This document shows positions 1 to 7,127 of a stretch of 64,000 bases of DNA, one piece after another. Origin of the DNA: Rhizobium herbae (lineage in GTDB: Bacteria; Pseudomonadota; Alphaproteobacteria; Rhizobiales; Rhizobiaceae). The first letter of the stretch is position 1; each line of letters begins with the position of its first letter. Under the pieces are notes generated by a model, which made no database searches, was not told the origin of the DNA, and was given only the letters and a program-made list of their open reading frames with translations. The stretch lies in assembly GCF_017873135.1 (NCBI RefSeq), contig NZ_JAGGJV010000007.1:62001-126000 (forward strand), written 5' to 3'. The position numbers and the translations under genes were made by a program.

Positions 1-827
1 CTGAAACCAGGTTCATTGGTTGCGATCTCGAACAGCACGCCGCCGGGAGTGCGGAAGTAAATCGCCCAGAAGTAGTCGCGGTCGATCACCGGGGTGACCT
101 GGTAGCCCGTATCCATCAGCGCCTTGCGGACTTCGAGCTGCTTTTCGCGATTCTCGACGGCGAAGGCGATGTGATGCACCGAACCCGCTGCCTGCCTTGC
201 GAAGGGCGTTTGGGGAAGTGCCTCAAGGTCGATCGTGTCGGCGCCGTTTCCGCCTGGGATGATGAAGCGAGTGACATCGCCTTCGGTCTCGGCACGTTCG
301 TAGCCCATGAACCCAAGAAGTTCGGCGGTGGCAGCCTTGTCATGCAGGCGGAACTTGGCTCCGGAGAACCCTCGTATGGCGACGCTGTCAGCGATACCAG
401 CTCCGTTCCAAGCACTGCGGGCGTCGTCTGCCGTCTCGATCAGAGCAAATCCTTCGCCATCGGGTCCATTGAACCGTAGGCGGTCAGCACCGAAAGTTCT
501 ATCCGCCTGCAGGTTGCTGGCGCCCCTTGTTGTCAGTCGATCCTGCCAGAAGGAGAGGGAGCCTTTCGGGACGGCGAACTGCGTCTCGCTGACTTCGCCA
601 ACGCCCGGCCGGCCGCGCATCACGTTGGGGAATGGGAAGTAGGTCATGACGGTGCCGGGTGTCCCCGCTTCATCACCATAGTAAAGGTGATAGACGTTCG
701 GGTCGTCGAAGTTGACGGTCTTCTTGACGCGGCGCAGGCCGAGTGTGTCCGTGAAGAACGTATTGTTCTGGCGGGCATCCGATGCCATGGACGTGATGTG
801 GTGCAGTCCTTTGATATCCTTGATCAT
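1..827 (-). CDS. VOC-family ring-cleaving dioxygenase (MhqO/PcpA type), C-terminus cut by window edge
   Basis: The gene reads off the left edge, so only the first 275 codons are present; relatives are about 310 residues. The start at 827 gives MIKDIKGLHHITSMASD, a typical first VOC module with the metal-binding His. A second module lies near the window edge, with VHHIAFAVENRE followed by YFRTPGGVLFEIATNEPGF; its late Glu is the expected metal ligand. Family members are Fe(II)-dependent extradiol dioxygenases acting on hydroquinone or catechol-like rings, or glyoxalase-like proteins linked to quinone stress. It is divergent from a LysR gene, which probably controls it. The family is clear but the substrate cannot be read from sequence. 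Confidence 0.85.
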   Translation of the reverse strand, partial: MIKDIKGLHHITSMASDARQNNTFFTDTLGLRRVKKTVNFDDPNVYHLYYGDEAGTPGTVMTYFPFPNVMRGRPGVGEVSETQFAVPKGSLSFWQDRLTTRGASNLQADRTFGADRLRFNGPDGEGFALIETADDARSAWNGAGIADSVAIRGFSGAKFRLHDKAATAELLGFMGYERAETEGDVTRFIIPGGNGADTIDLEALPQTPFARQAAGSVHHIAFAVENREKQLEVRKALMDTGYQVTPVIDRDYFWAIYFRTPGGVLFEIATNEPGF

Positions 828-896
828 GATGTCGACCTTCCGTGGTTGTTCGTCTCGTCTGATGGGAAATCTACGCCAGTTGATCAAATGCCGGAA

Positions 897-915
897 TTGC
901 AATAATAATTGTCAA
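897..915. promoter_or_regulatory. candidate LysR-type operator between dioxygenase and LysR gene
   Basis: The divergent intergenic region (828-941) contains TTG and CAA half-sites 13 bases apart around an AT-rich centre (CAATAATAATTG core). This fits the TTG/T-N11-A pattern bound by LysR proteins. It lies 27 bases before the LysR start and about 70 bases before the dioxygenase start. The assignment is by position and pattern only. Confidence 0.4.
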
Positions 916-941
916 TGAATTGCGCTGGATGAAATAATCGA

Positions 942-1841
942 ATGAACGACTACAAAGCTCTGCGAACATTCCTCCTCGCCGCTGAAAAGCGGAACTTCGC
1001 CCAGGTCGCGCGCGAACTGGACATGACACCCGCAGCCGTCACGCGGGCAATCGCCGCTCTGGAAGACGACCTAGGCGTCCAACTCTTCGTTCGAACGACC
1101 CGGCACGTATCGCTGACCACCGACGGAGCAATCTTTGCCGCACAGATACAGCCCGCGGTTCAGGCACTCGAAAACGCCCGCAAGGATGTGATGAACACGC
1201 ATAAGGCAGATCATGGCCGGCTTCGGATCAGCGCGCCGACCTGGTTCGGTCAGCAAATCCTGCCACCCATCTTGTCGGGATTTAAGGAACGCTATCCCAG
1301 GATCAATTTTGAAATTTCCTTGGCGGACGGGCTCGTGAACATCATCGACGATGACTACGATCTGGCGATCCGCATCTCCGCGGCACCATCGGACAAGTTC
1401 ACCATCTGGCGGAAGATTAGTCTCGTGCGGCGCATTCTCGTTGCAGCACCCGGAAGCCGATTTGCAAACATGGAGCATCCCAGCGAGCTGACACCCGACG
1501 ATTGCCTTGCCTACAGTGGTGAAAGCAAACGGGAGACCTGGTCATTATCGGATGGCAGCGGCAGTGCGACAATATCTGCGGGCCGCGCGTTCAGTACCAA
1601 CAGCGGAGATGTTCTGGCCGACATGGCTGCGGAGGGTGCCGGGGTTGCTATGCTCCCCAAGTTCCACGTGGCCGAGCATCTGCGCACGGCAAGGCTGGTT
1701 CATGTGCTTCAGAACTGGTCACCACCGGATTTGTGGCTAACGTTATATTACCCGCCGTATCAGGCGCTGCCTCCACGCATTGCCTCGTTTTCAAAATTCT
1801 TCGAACAACAAGTACCGGCGTTTATAACCGCGATCGAGTGA
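942..1841 (+). CDS. LysR-family transcriptional regulator
   Basis: This 299-residue protein has normal LysR length. Residues 1-60 form the winged helix-turn-helix (ALRTFLLAAEKRNFAQVARELDMTPAAVTRAI would span it; key part AVTRAIAALEDDLGVQLF). An effector-binding domain follows from about residue 90 to the end, with the usual APTWFGQQILPPIL and FKERYPRINFEI strands. It is transcribed away from the ring-cleaving dioxygenase, the usual arrangement for a LysR activator and its target. The inducer is unknown, but an aromatic or quinone compound would fit the neighbour. Confidence 0.9.
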   Translation: MNDYKALRTFLLAAEKRNFAQVARELDMTPAAVTRAIAALEDDLGVQLFVRTTRHVSLTTDGAIFAAQIQPAVQALENARKDVMNTHKADHGRLRISAPTWFGQQILPPILSGFKERYPRINFEISLADGLVNIIDDDYDLAIRISAAPSDKFTIWRKISLVRRILVAAPGSRFANMEHPSELTPDDCLAYSGESKRETWSLSDGSGSATISAGRAFSTNSGDVLADMAAEGAGVAMLPKFHVAEHLRTARLVHVLQNWSPPDLWLTLYYPPYQALPPRIASFSKFFEQQVPAFITAIE

Positions 1842-2154
1842 TCTTCGCCATCATAAAGCGCCGCTGGTCTTGCCAAACCCTCCAAAGAAACTGTTACGGC
1901 GTCAGGTTTTGCAAAATGCCACCGGAAATGGCGGAGCGCCCGGATTTCGCCTCGGGGGAATATCATTCCGCAATGATCTGCCACCACGCGGATCCACACC
2001 GCCACGTCGCTGGCGCTTCCGGGATTGGCGGACGGCAGGGAAGCAACATTGTAAAAACCCCTGGGCGCCCCACCGCGATGTCAAAGGAAATAGGTCCTTT
2101 TCAAATTCTACGGTAGTAGATGAAACAACCATTCCTTTTCGAAAAGATGCCCCA

Positions 2155-3156
2155 ATGCCCTTTAGCGACCCTCACCATCCTCTCTGGAAGCCAGAAAACC
2201 TGCGTCGCGCTATCCATGCGGCGGGCGTGGCGCTGTGGTCGTGGAACGTCACCAACGACCGTTTTGCCATGGACGAGCAGGCGTTCAATCTTTGGGGACT
2301 TGTCAAAAGCGGCGAGGTAAAATTCGAAGATCTGTCAGCGCATATTCACCCGGCCGATCGGGATCGGGTGCGCGCTGCCTTCACGGCGACACGGGGAATT
2401 GTTGGAGCCTACGAAATAGACTTCCGCATTTTGGTAGGCGACGAGATCCGGTGGATATCGGCACGCGGACTGGGCGACGACGCCGCTCTCCACGATGGAC
2501 AGATGTTCGGAGTTTTTCTGGACGTAACCGGACGCAAGCAGGCTGAAGAAGGCAATGAGCTGCTCGCCGGCGAAATGAGCCATCGAGTCAAGAATCTCCT
2601 GGCTATTGCCGTGGGCCTTACCAATATCACCTCTCAGTCGACGACAACCGCCAAGGAAATGGCGAAGGAACTGACGGGGCGATTGGCGGCCCTGGGTCGA
2701 GCACACGACCTCGTACGCCCGCTTCCGGGAAATCAGGGACATGCAGCCCTTTTGGGCGACCTTCTGTCGGTCCTGCTGTCACCTTATGAAGATATGGGAG
2801 CCTTCAAAGGCCGTATCCGGGTTGCAGTACCTCGCATGGGAGTAGGTGAAGCGGCGGCCACTGCCTTGTCCCTTATCTTCCACGAACTGGCGACGAACTC
2901 CTTGAAATACGGAGCACTCTCCGCAGATACGGGAATCCTGGATGTCTCCGGCTTCACTGACGACGACGAGGTTACGCTGACATGGACCGAGCGAGGCGGG
3001 CCGACGGTTGAATATCCAAGCGAGCCGCAGGGCTATGGAAGCAAGTTGCTCAATCGAAGCGTAAGCGGCCAACTCGGCGGGACGATCACATACGACTGGT
3101 CGCCCAAGGGCGTCGTCGTTGTTCTCAAGCTGCGCAGCGAGAGACTGGCGAAGTAA
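2155..3156 (+). CDS. PAS domain HWE-family sensor histidine kinase
   Basis: From the chosen ATG the protein is 333 residues. The frame is open back to 1870, but those codons show no domain and the PAS fold starts near residue 15. PAS covers about 15-128 (VALWSWNVTNDRF to GVFLDVTGRKQAEE). The phospho-acceptor is His143 in EMSHRVKNLLAI, and the ATPase domain has FHELATNSLKYGALS and the WTE signature that names the HWE family. There is no membrane segment, so it is a soluble sensor. HWE kinases in rhizobia often act in light or general stress signalling. No response regulator is adjacent, so the partner is unknown. Confidence 0.88.
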   Translation: MPFSDPHHPLWKPENLRRAIHAAGVALWSWNVTNDRFAMDEQAFNLWGLVKSGEVKFEDLSAHIHPADRDRVRAAFTATRGIVGAYEIDFRILVGDEIRWISARGLGDDAALHDGQMFGVFLDVTGRKQAEEGNELLAGEMSHRVKNLLAIAVGLTNITSQSTTTAKEMAKELTGRLAALGRAHDLVRPLPGNQGHAALLGDLLSVLLSPYEDMGAFKGRIRVAVPRMGVGEAAATALSLIFHELATNSLKYGALSADTGILDVSGFTDDDEVTLTWTERGGPTVEYPSEPQGYGSKLLNRSVSGQLGGTITYDWSPKGVVVVLKLRSERLAK

Positions 3157-3326
3157 ATCATCGCGATGATAGAGATGCGGAAACTTGGCGTCCCCGGTTC
3201 TGTTGAACCCTCTCAGGCGGCAGACAGAAACAATCTTGTTTTGCCATTTCAAGCGCTCCCAAGGGCCCGGAATGGGGAGAGCCATGTCTCGCGGGCCGAT
3301 CGCAATACTGATGTCCGCGCCGGCAC

Positions 3327-4367
3327 TCAGGTTCCGGCAAGCGATCGGAGATCACCGCTTTGAGCTTCGAGCATGGCGGCAGCTTTCGTGTATCCGCCAC
3401 CCATTCCGTCCAGGAAATGAAGATGGGAGTTCGGATTGCGCGAAGGCACCAGGCAAGTCATCAGGGCATGGGACTGGCGATGCAGTCCGAAGCTGATTTC
3501 CCCCCGATCTCTCGCTGCGATCAGAAGGGCTTCGACCGTTGCGCTTTGTTCAGGCGTGCAGTCCAACGTCAAACGCAAGACGTCGTCATACCTGCGATAG
3601 TCGGAATTCGAAACGACATCGGACCAGCCCCTGCCACCGAGATACTCCTCGACGTCCTGCGTAACGGCGATGTCGTCCGGTACCGGGTGTGAACCTCGCT
3701 CGCCAGCCTCAAAAATCGCGAGCGTGCGTCTTGCCAGCATCGTGAAGATCGCAGGCTCTACCTGATCCCGAGGCTCCACAAGAAGGGAGAGAATTTCACC
3801 GCGCCTATTGGGGATGGGAGCCCATTCGCAGGTCAGGCCTGTCAGGTCGGGGGTCGAATGTCCCAAGCCGGGCGGTATGACATATCTCCCGGCTTTGATC
3901 TGGCGGTCGGCCCAATTCAGTCCACCTCCGGCGAACATCGCATAGGTGGCGGTTTCCGACGCTGCATACCGGGCAACTTTCACGTCGCTGCCACCTGAGC
4001 GGATATCCTTTACCGAGACCAAGCCGATCCGGAGATCGAGCTGCAGCTCGTTTCGCGTGTAGCTGGCGGTTTGCTGGAGGACGGATGCCGCAATCTCCCG
4101 GCGCTCGGGATGCAGGGCGAACGCGGCACCGTCACCGCGAAACACGAACGGAAAATCGAAGCTGTTCCACGCATTTCCCAGCGCCGCGATTGCGGACGCG
4201 CCGGCATAGTTGACGTCCTTGTAGCGGCCCGAAGCGATTGCCGAGGTGGAATCGACGACATCCGTGATTCCGACGAGCCAATCGTCGGGCAACGGCTCAT
4301 ACACCGCGATGTCCAGCACGTCAGCGAAGTCATGATATGCGTCGGACTGACCGTTGGGCCTGATCAT
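3327..4367 (-). CDS. DUF3095 family protein, class III nucleotide cyclase-like N-terminus
   Basis: The 346-residue protein matches the DUF3095 family from memory of its motifs: YEPLPDDWLVGITDVVDST near residues 28-46, FPFVFRGDGAAFAL near 72-85, YAMFAGGGLNWA, and NSDYRRYDDVLRLTLDCT plus ALMTCLVPS near the C-terminus. The D-V-V-x-S-T and G-D-G-A motifs resemble the metal-binding Asp and the GDG loop of class III adenylate cyclases, which is my inference. No transmembrane helix is evident. It converges with the HWE kinase gene. Function is unproven; a nucleotide-second-messenger role is possible. Confidence 0.75.
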   Translation of the reverse strand: MIRPNGQSDAYHDFADVLDIAVYEPLPDDWLVGITDVVDSTSAIASGRYKDVNYAGASAIAALGNAWNSFDFPFVFRGDGAAFALHPERREIAASVLQQTASYTRNELQLDLRIGLVSVKDIRSGGSDVKVARYAASETATYAMFAGGGLNWADRQIKAGRYVIPPGLGHSTPDLTGLTCEWAPIPNRRGEILSLLVEPRDQVEPAIFTMLARRTLAIFEAGERGSHPVPDDIAVTQDVEEYLGGRGWSDVVSNSDYRRYDDVLRLTLDCTPEQSATVEALLIAARDRGEISFGLHRQSHALMTCLVPSRNPNSHLHFLDGMGGGYTKAAAMLEAQSGDLRSLAGT

Positions 4368-4445
4368 CTGCCATCTCCAAATTCTTCGATGTGACAGTCG
4401 GTCACTGATGGGGTGAATTGGTGCTTCGGCGTCTCCAAACAGTTG

Positions 4446-4475
4446 GTCGGGTCTGTCTGCGCAGACAGACCCGAC
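4446..4475. terminator. 30-base perfect palindrome at the 3' end of ohr
   Basis: The left arm GTCGGGTCTGTCTGC is followed immediately by its exact reverse complement, with no loop. It begins ten bases beyond the ohr stop codon. There is no T-run on either side, so it may act as an mRNA-stabilising 3' hairpin or a weak terminator rather than a classical rho-independent one. Confidence 0.5.
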
Positions 4476-4484
4476 AGAAGCCGT

Positions 4485-4880
4485 TCAGACGAGGTTGGTT
4501 TCAACGTTGACGTTGCCGTGCGTTGCCTTGGAGTACGGGCAAATGCTGTGAGCGACGTCGAGCAGTTCGCGGGCAATCACAGGATCGACGCCGGGCACAC
4601 TGACATTGAGGCGGGCGCTCAGGAAGTAGTTGCCGTCGTCGACATTCAGATCGATCTCAGCATCGACCGCTATCCCGGCCGGGAGCTTGATCTGCTTCTG
4701 GGAGGCGGCAACTTCGATGGCACCCATGTAGCAGGCCGACCAAGCGGCACCGAAGAGGTTTTCGGCAGCCGGATGCGGCTGCTTCATCTTGACGTCGAGA
4801 AAGCCGTCGCTGCTGCGGGCTCCACCGTCGCGGCCATTGGTGTTGTGCGTCTTGCCAGTAAAGAGAACCTTGTGGGTCAT
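4485..4880 (-). CDS. ohr: organic hydroperoxide resistance protein (Ohr/OsmC family)
   Basis: The 131-residue protein is a small thiol peroxidase that reduces fatty-acid and other organic hydroperoxides, typically using lipoylated protein as reductant. The peroxidatic cysteine is Cys50 in AAWSACYMGA and the resolving cysteine is Cys114 in ICPYSKATHGN. The catalytic Arg lies in NGRDGGARSSDG. It is slightly shorter than usual in the loop before the first cysteine, where the common GTNPEQLF stretch is reduced to AAENLF. It is divergent from the epoxide hydrolase operon that carries a second, Cys-less Ohr. No ohrR (MarR-type) gene is adjacent, which is unusual. Confidence 0.9.
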   Translation of the reverse strand: MTHKVLFTGKTHNTNGRDGGARSSDGFLDVKMKQPHPAAENLFGAAWSACYMGAIEVAASQKQIKLPAGIAVDAEIDLNVDDGNYFLSARLNVSVPGVDPVIARELLDVAHSICPYSKATHGNVNVETNLV

Positions 4881-4964
4881 AGCGAATTTCCTGTCCTAGG
4901 TTTTGATGATTGAGCGTCTGCACCCTGTGCTGATCCAAGAGATACGCCGACGGGACAGGAACCG

Positions 4965-5129
4965 CACGTTAGGCGTTGTTAGACGTCAATAGCTGCGACT
5001 AACGAGGTCCTTAAACAATTTTGGCCGCGAGCATTCAAACGCAGCTCGCGCCATATTTTCCAGGCGACTGGCGACGTTTCCCGCGATGGAGATCGCGGCC
5101 ACTATCATCATCTAACAACGCCTAACGTG
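4965..5129. promoter_or_regulatory. long-range 19-base inverted repeat in the ohr / epoxide-hydrolase divergent region
   Basis: CACGTTAGGCGTTGTTAGA occurs at 4965-4983 and its exact reverse complement at 5111-5129. Each copy also contains an internal CTAAC-N5-CTAAC direct repeat. One copy lies about 85 bases before the ohr start and the other about 80 bases before the epoxide hydrolase start. This looks like two operator sites for one regulator controlling both promoters; the regulator is not identified. Confidence 0.6.
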
Positions 5130-5210
5130 TGCATTCGACGTCCTCGGCGTACCCCTTGAAGCAGCACAGGGGTGCAGACGATCAACCCGATTTTACCGAG
5201 GAGAATGATC

Positions 5211-6518
5211 ATGACCGCAATCAAGACTGACGTTATCGACGAGGACCGCCGCCGTTTGTTGGGTGCCGCTGTATCCGGGATCGCAGCCCTGGGGATTGCC
5301 AGCTTGCTTCCTTCGTATGCCAGGGCGGCGACGGCATCCGACGCCATCCGCCCGTTTCAGGTGAACATTCCCGAAGCGGATCTCGATGACCTTCGCAACC
5401 GCCTCGCCCGTACGCGGTTGCCCGAAAAAGAGACAGTCGGCGACTTCACCCAGGGTGTGCCGCTGAAGACAACCCGGCAACTGCTGAATCATTGGCAGAA
5501 CAAATATGACTGGCGCAAGGTGGAAGCCCGGATCAATGCCGTGCCGAATTTCATCACCGAGATCGACGGGCTGGATATCCATTTCATCCATGTCCGCTCC
5601 AAGCACGAAAACGCGCTTCCGCTGATCGTGACGCATGGATGGCCGGGTTCGATCATCGAACAACTGAAGATCATCGGACCGCTGACGGACCCCACGGCAC
5701 ATGGCGGTGATGCATCAGATGCATTCCACGTCGTGATCCCTTCGATGCCGGGCTATGGCTTTTCCGGGAAGCCGGAGGCGACGGGTTGGGGGCCGGAACG
5801 GATCGCCGATGCCTGGATCACCTTGATGCGACGCCTGGGCTACAAGCAGTTTGTCGCGCAGGGAGGCGACTGGGGCGCTGTGGTCACCGACATGATCGGC
5901 GTGCGGGCTCCGCCGGAACTGCTCGGCATCCATACCAACATGCCAGGCGCAATTCCCGAAGCTATCAACAACGCATCTTTTGCCGGCGCGCCGGCTCCAG
6001 CAGGTCTCTCGGATGAAGAAAAGAGCTCTTACGATCAGCTCGTGTTCTTCTACAAGCATGTCTATTACGCATTCCTGATGGGAACACGTCCGCAAACGTT
6101 GACCGGATTGGCGGACTCTCCCATCGCGCTCGCAACCTACATGCTCGATCATGACGGAGCGAGCCTGGAAATGATCGCCCGCTCGTTCGACGGCCAGAAC
6201 GAGGGCGTCAGCCCTGACGATGTCCTCGACAATGTGACGCTGTTCTGGCTGACGAACACCGGCGTTTCGGCTGCGCGCCTGTACTGGGAAAACAAGCTCG
6301 CATTCTTCGCCCCCAAGGGGGTCAAGGTGCCGGTTGCCGTCAGCGTCTTCCCAGACGAACTTTACCAGACCCCGCGAGCATGGGCCGAAAAGGCGTACCC
6401 AAATCTCGTCTACTACAACAAGCTTCCCAAGGGCGGTCATTTCGCAGCCTGGGAGCAGCCGAAGCTGTTCGCGAACGAACTACGCGCCGGATTCCGCAGC
6501 CTGCGGAAGACCGGTTGA
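5211..6518 (+). CDS. epoxide hydrolase (EHN type, alpha/beta hydrolase) with Tat-like signal
   Basis: The start at 5211 is chosen because GAGGAG lies seven bases upstream; an in-frame ATG at 5205 is too close to it. The 435-residue product begins with a twin-arginine-like leader (DEDRRRLLGAAVSG then a hydrophobic run to SYARAA, about residue 40). The EHN domain follows (RPFQVNIPEADLDDLRNRL), then the hydrolase core with HGWPGS (142-147), nucleophile Asp220 in GGDWGA and His410 in GGHFAAWEQP. The family opens epoxides to diols through an ester intermediate. An Ohr-like gene follows after 81 bases, so the two are probably co-transcribed. Natural substrates are unknown. Confidence 0.87.
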   Translation: MTAIKTDVIDEDRRRLLGAAVSGIAALGIASLLPSYARAATASDAIRPFQVNIPEADLDDLRNRLARTRLPEKETVGDFTQGVPLKTTRQLLNHWQNKYDWRKVEARINAVPNFITEIDGLDIHFIHVRSKHENALPLIVTHGWPGSIIEQLKIIGPLTDPTAHGGDASDAFHVVIPSMPGYGFSGKPEATGWGPERIADAWITLMRRLGYKQFVAQGGDWGAVVTDMIGVRAPPELLGIHTNMPGAIPEAINNASFAGAPAPAGLSDEEKSSYDQLVFFYKHVYYAFLMGTRPQTLTGLADSPIALATYMLDHDGASLEMIARSFDGQNEGVSPDDVLDNVTLFWLTNTGVSAARLYWENKLAFFAPKGVKVPVAVSVFPDELYQTPRAWAEKAYPNLVYYNKLPKGGHFAAWEQPKLFANELRAGFRSLRKTG

Positions 6519-6599
6519 AAATCGGCTGAAACCATCGGCGCGCGGACTGCGCGCGCCGATCCCGCCAGCGGGGCACTCGCAGCCCAGGAGAATATATCC

Positions 6600-7022
6600 A
6601 TGAACAAGACAATGCATTTGATCTACACGGCCGCAACCGAAACCACTGGTGGACGCGAAAACGGCATCTCCCGCAGTTCGGACGGCGTGCTCGACATCAG
6701 GCTTTCCGACCCCGGTTCGACCCGGATCGGAACCAATCCTGAGCAGCTCATCGCCGCCGGTTGGTCCGCAAGCTTCGCAAGCACCGTTGCGCTGGTGGCC
6801 CGAGACAATGGGATCAAGCTATCCACCGACGTGAGGATCCACGCCGAAGTGGATCGGTCATCGGATGACGATGACGAATATCTTATCGGCGTTCGGCTTG
6901 CCATTCACGTGCCCGGTCTGGAGCGCGATGTCGCGACAACGCTGATCGAACGAGCGCAACGCATCTGCCCGTTCTCGAGAGCCACCCGGGGCAACGTCGA
7001 AATCGTTTTCAATATCATCTGA
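6600..7022 (+). CDS. Ohr/OsmC-family protein lacking the peroxidatic cysteine
   Basis: The 140-residue protein aligns end to end with Ohr: GGRENGISRSSDGVLD holds the catalytic Arg, GTNPEQL holds the Glu, and Cys123 in ICPFSRATRGN matches the resolving cysteine. The peroxidatic position is Ser58 in AAGWSASFAST; the codon is AGC at 6771-6773, one base from TGC. Classical peroxidase chemistry should therefore be lost, while the fold and the second thiol remain. It lies between the epoxide hydrolase and a large regulator. A role as a binding or sensing protein, or an altered hydrolase, is speculation. Confidence 0.85.
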   Translation: MNKTMHLIYTAATETTGGRENGISRSSDGVLDIRLSDPGSTRIGTNPEQLIAAGWSASFASTVALVARDNGIKLSTDVRIHAEVDRSSDDDDEYLIGVRLAIHVPGLERDVATTLIERAQRICPFSRATRGNVEIVFNII

Positions 7023-7127
7023 GGCATCGCTGACTTTCATTGCAAAACCGCGCCCGCCGTCCTCGATAGCGTCAACCAACCCCTTGGGGTATAAAGAGAT
7101 TGGGTGGGGATTGCTGAAGGTAACGCC

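Noticed and set aside
1870-2154. N-terminal extension of the HWE kinase
   Set aside because: No domain or ribosome site; the PAS domain begins shortly after ATG 2155.
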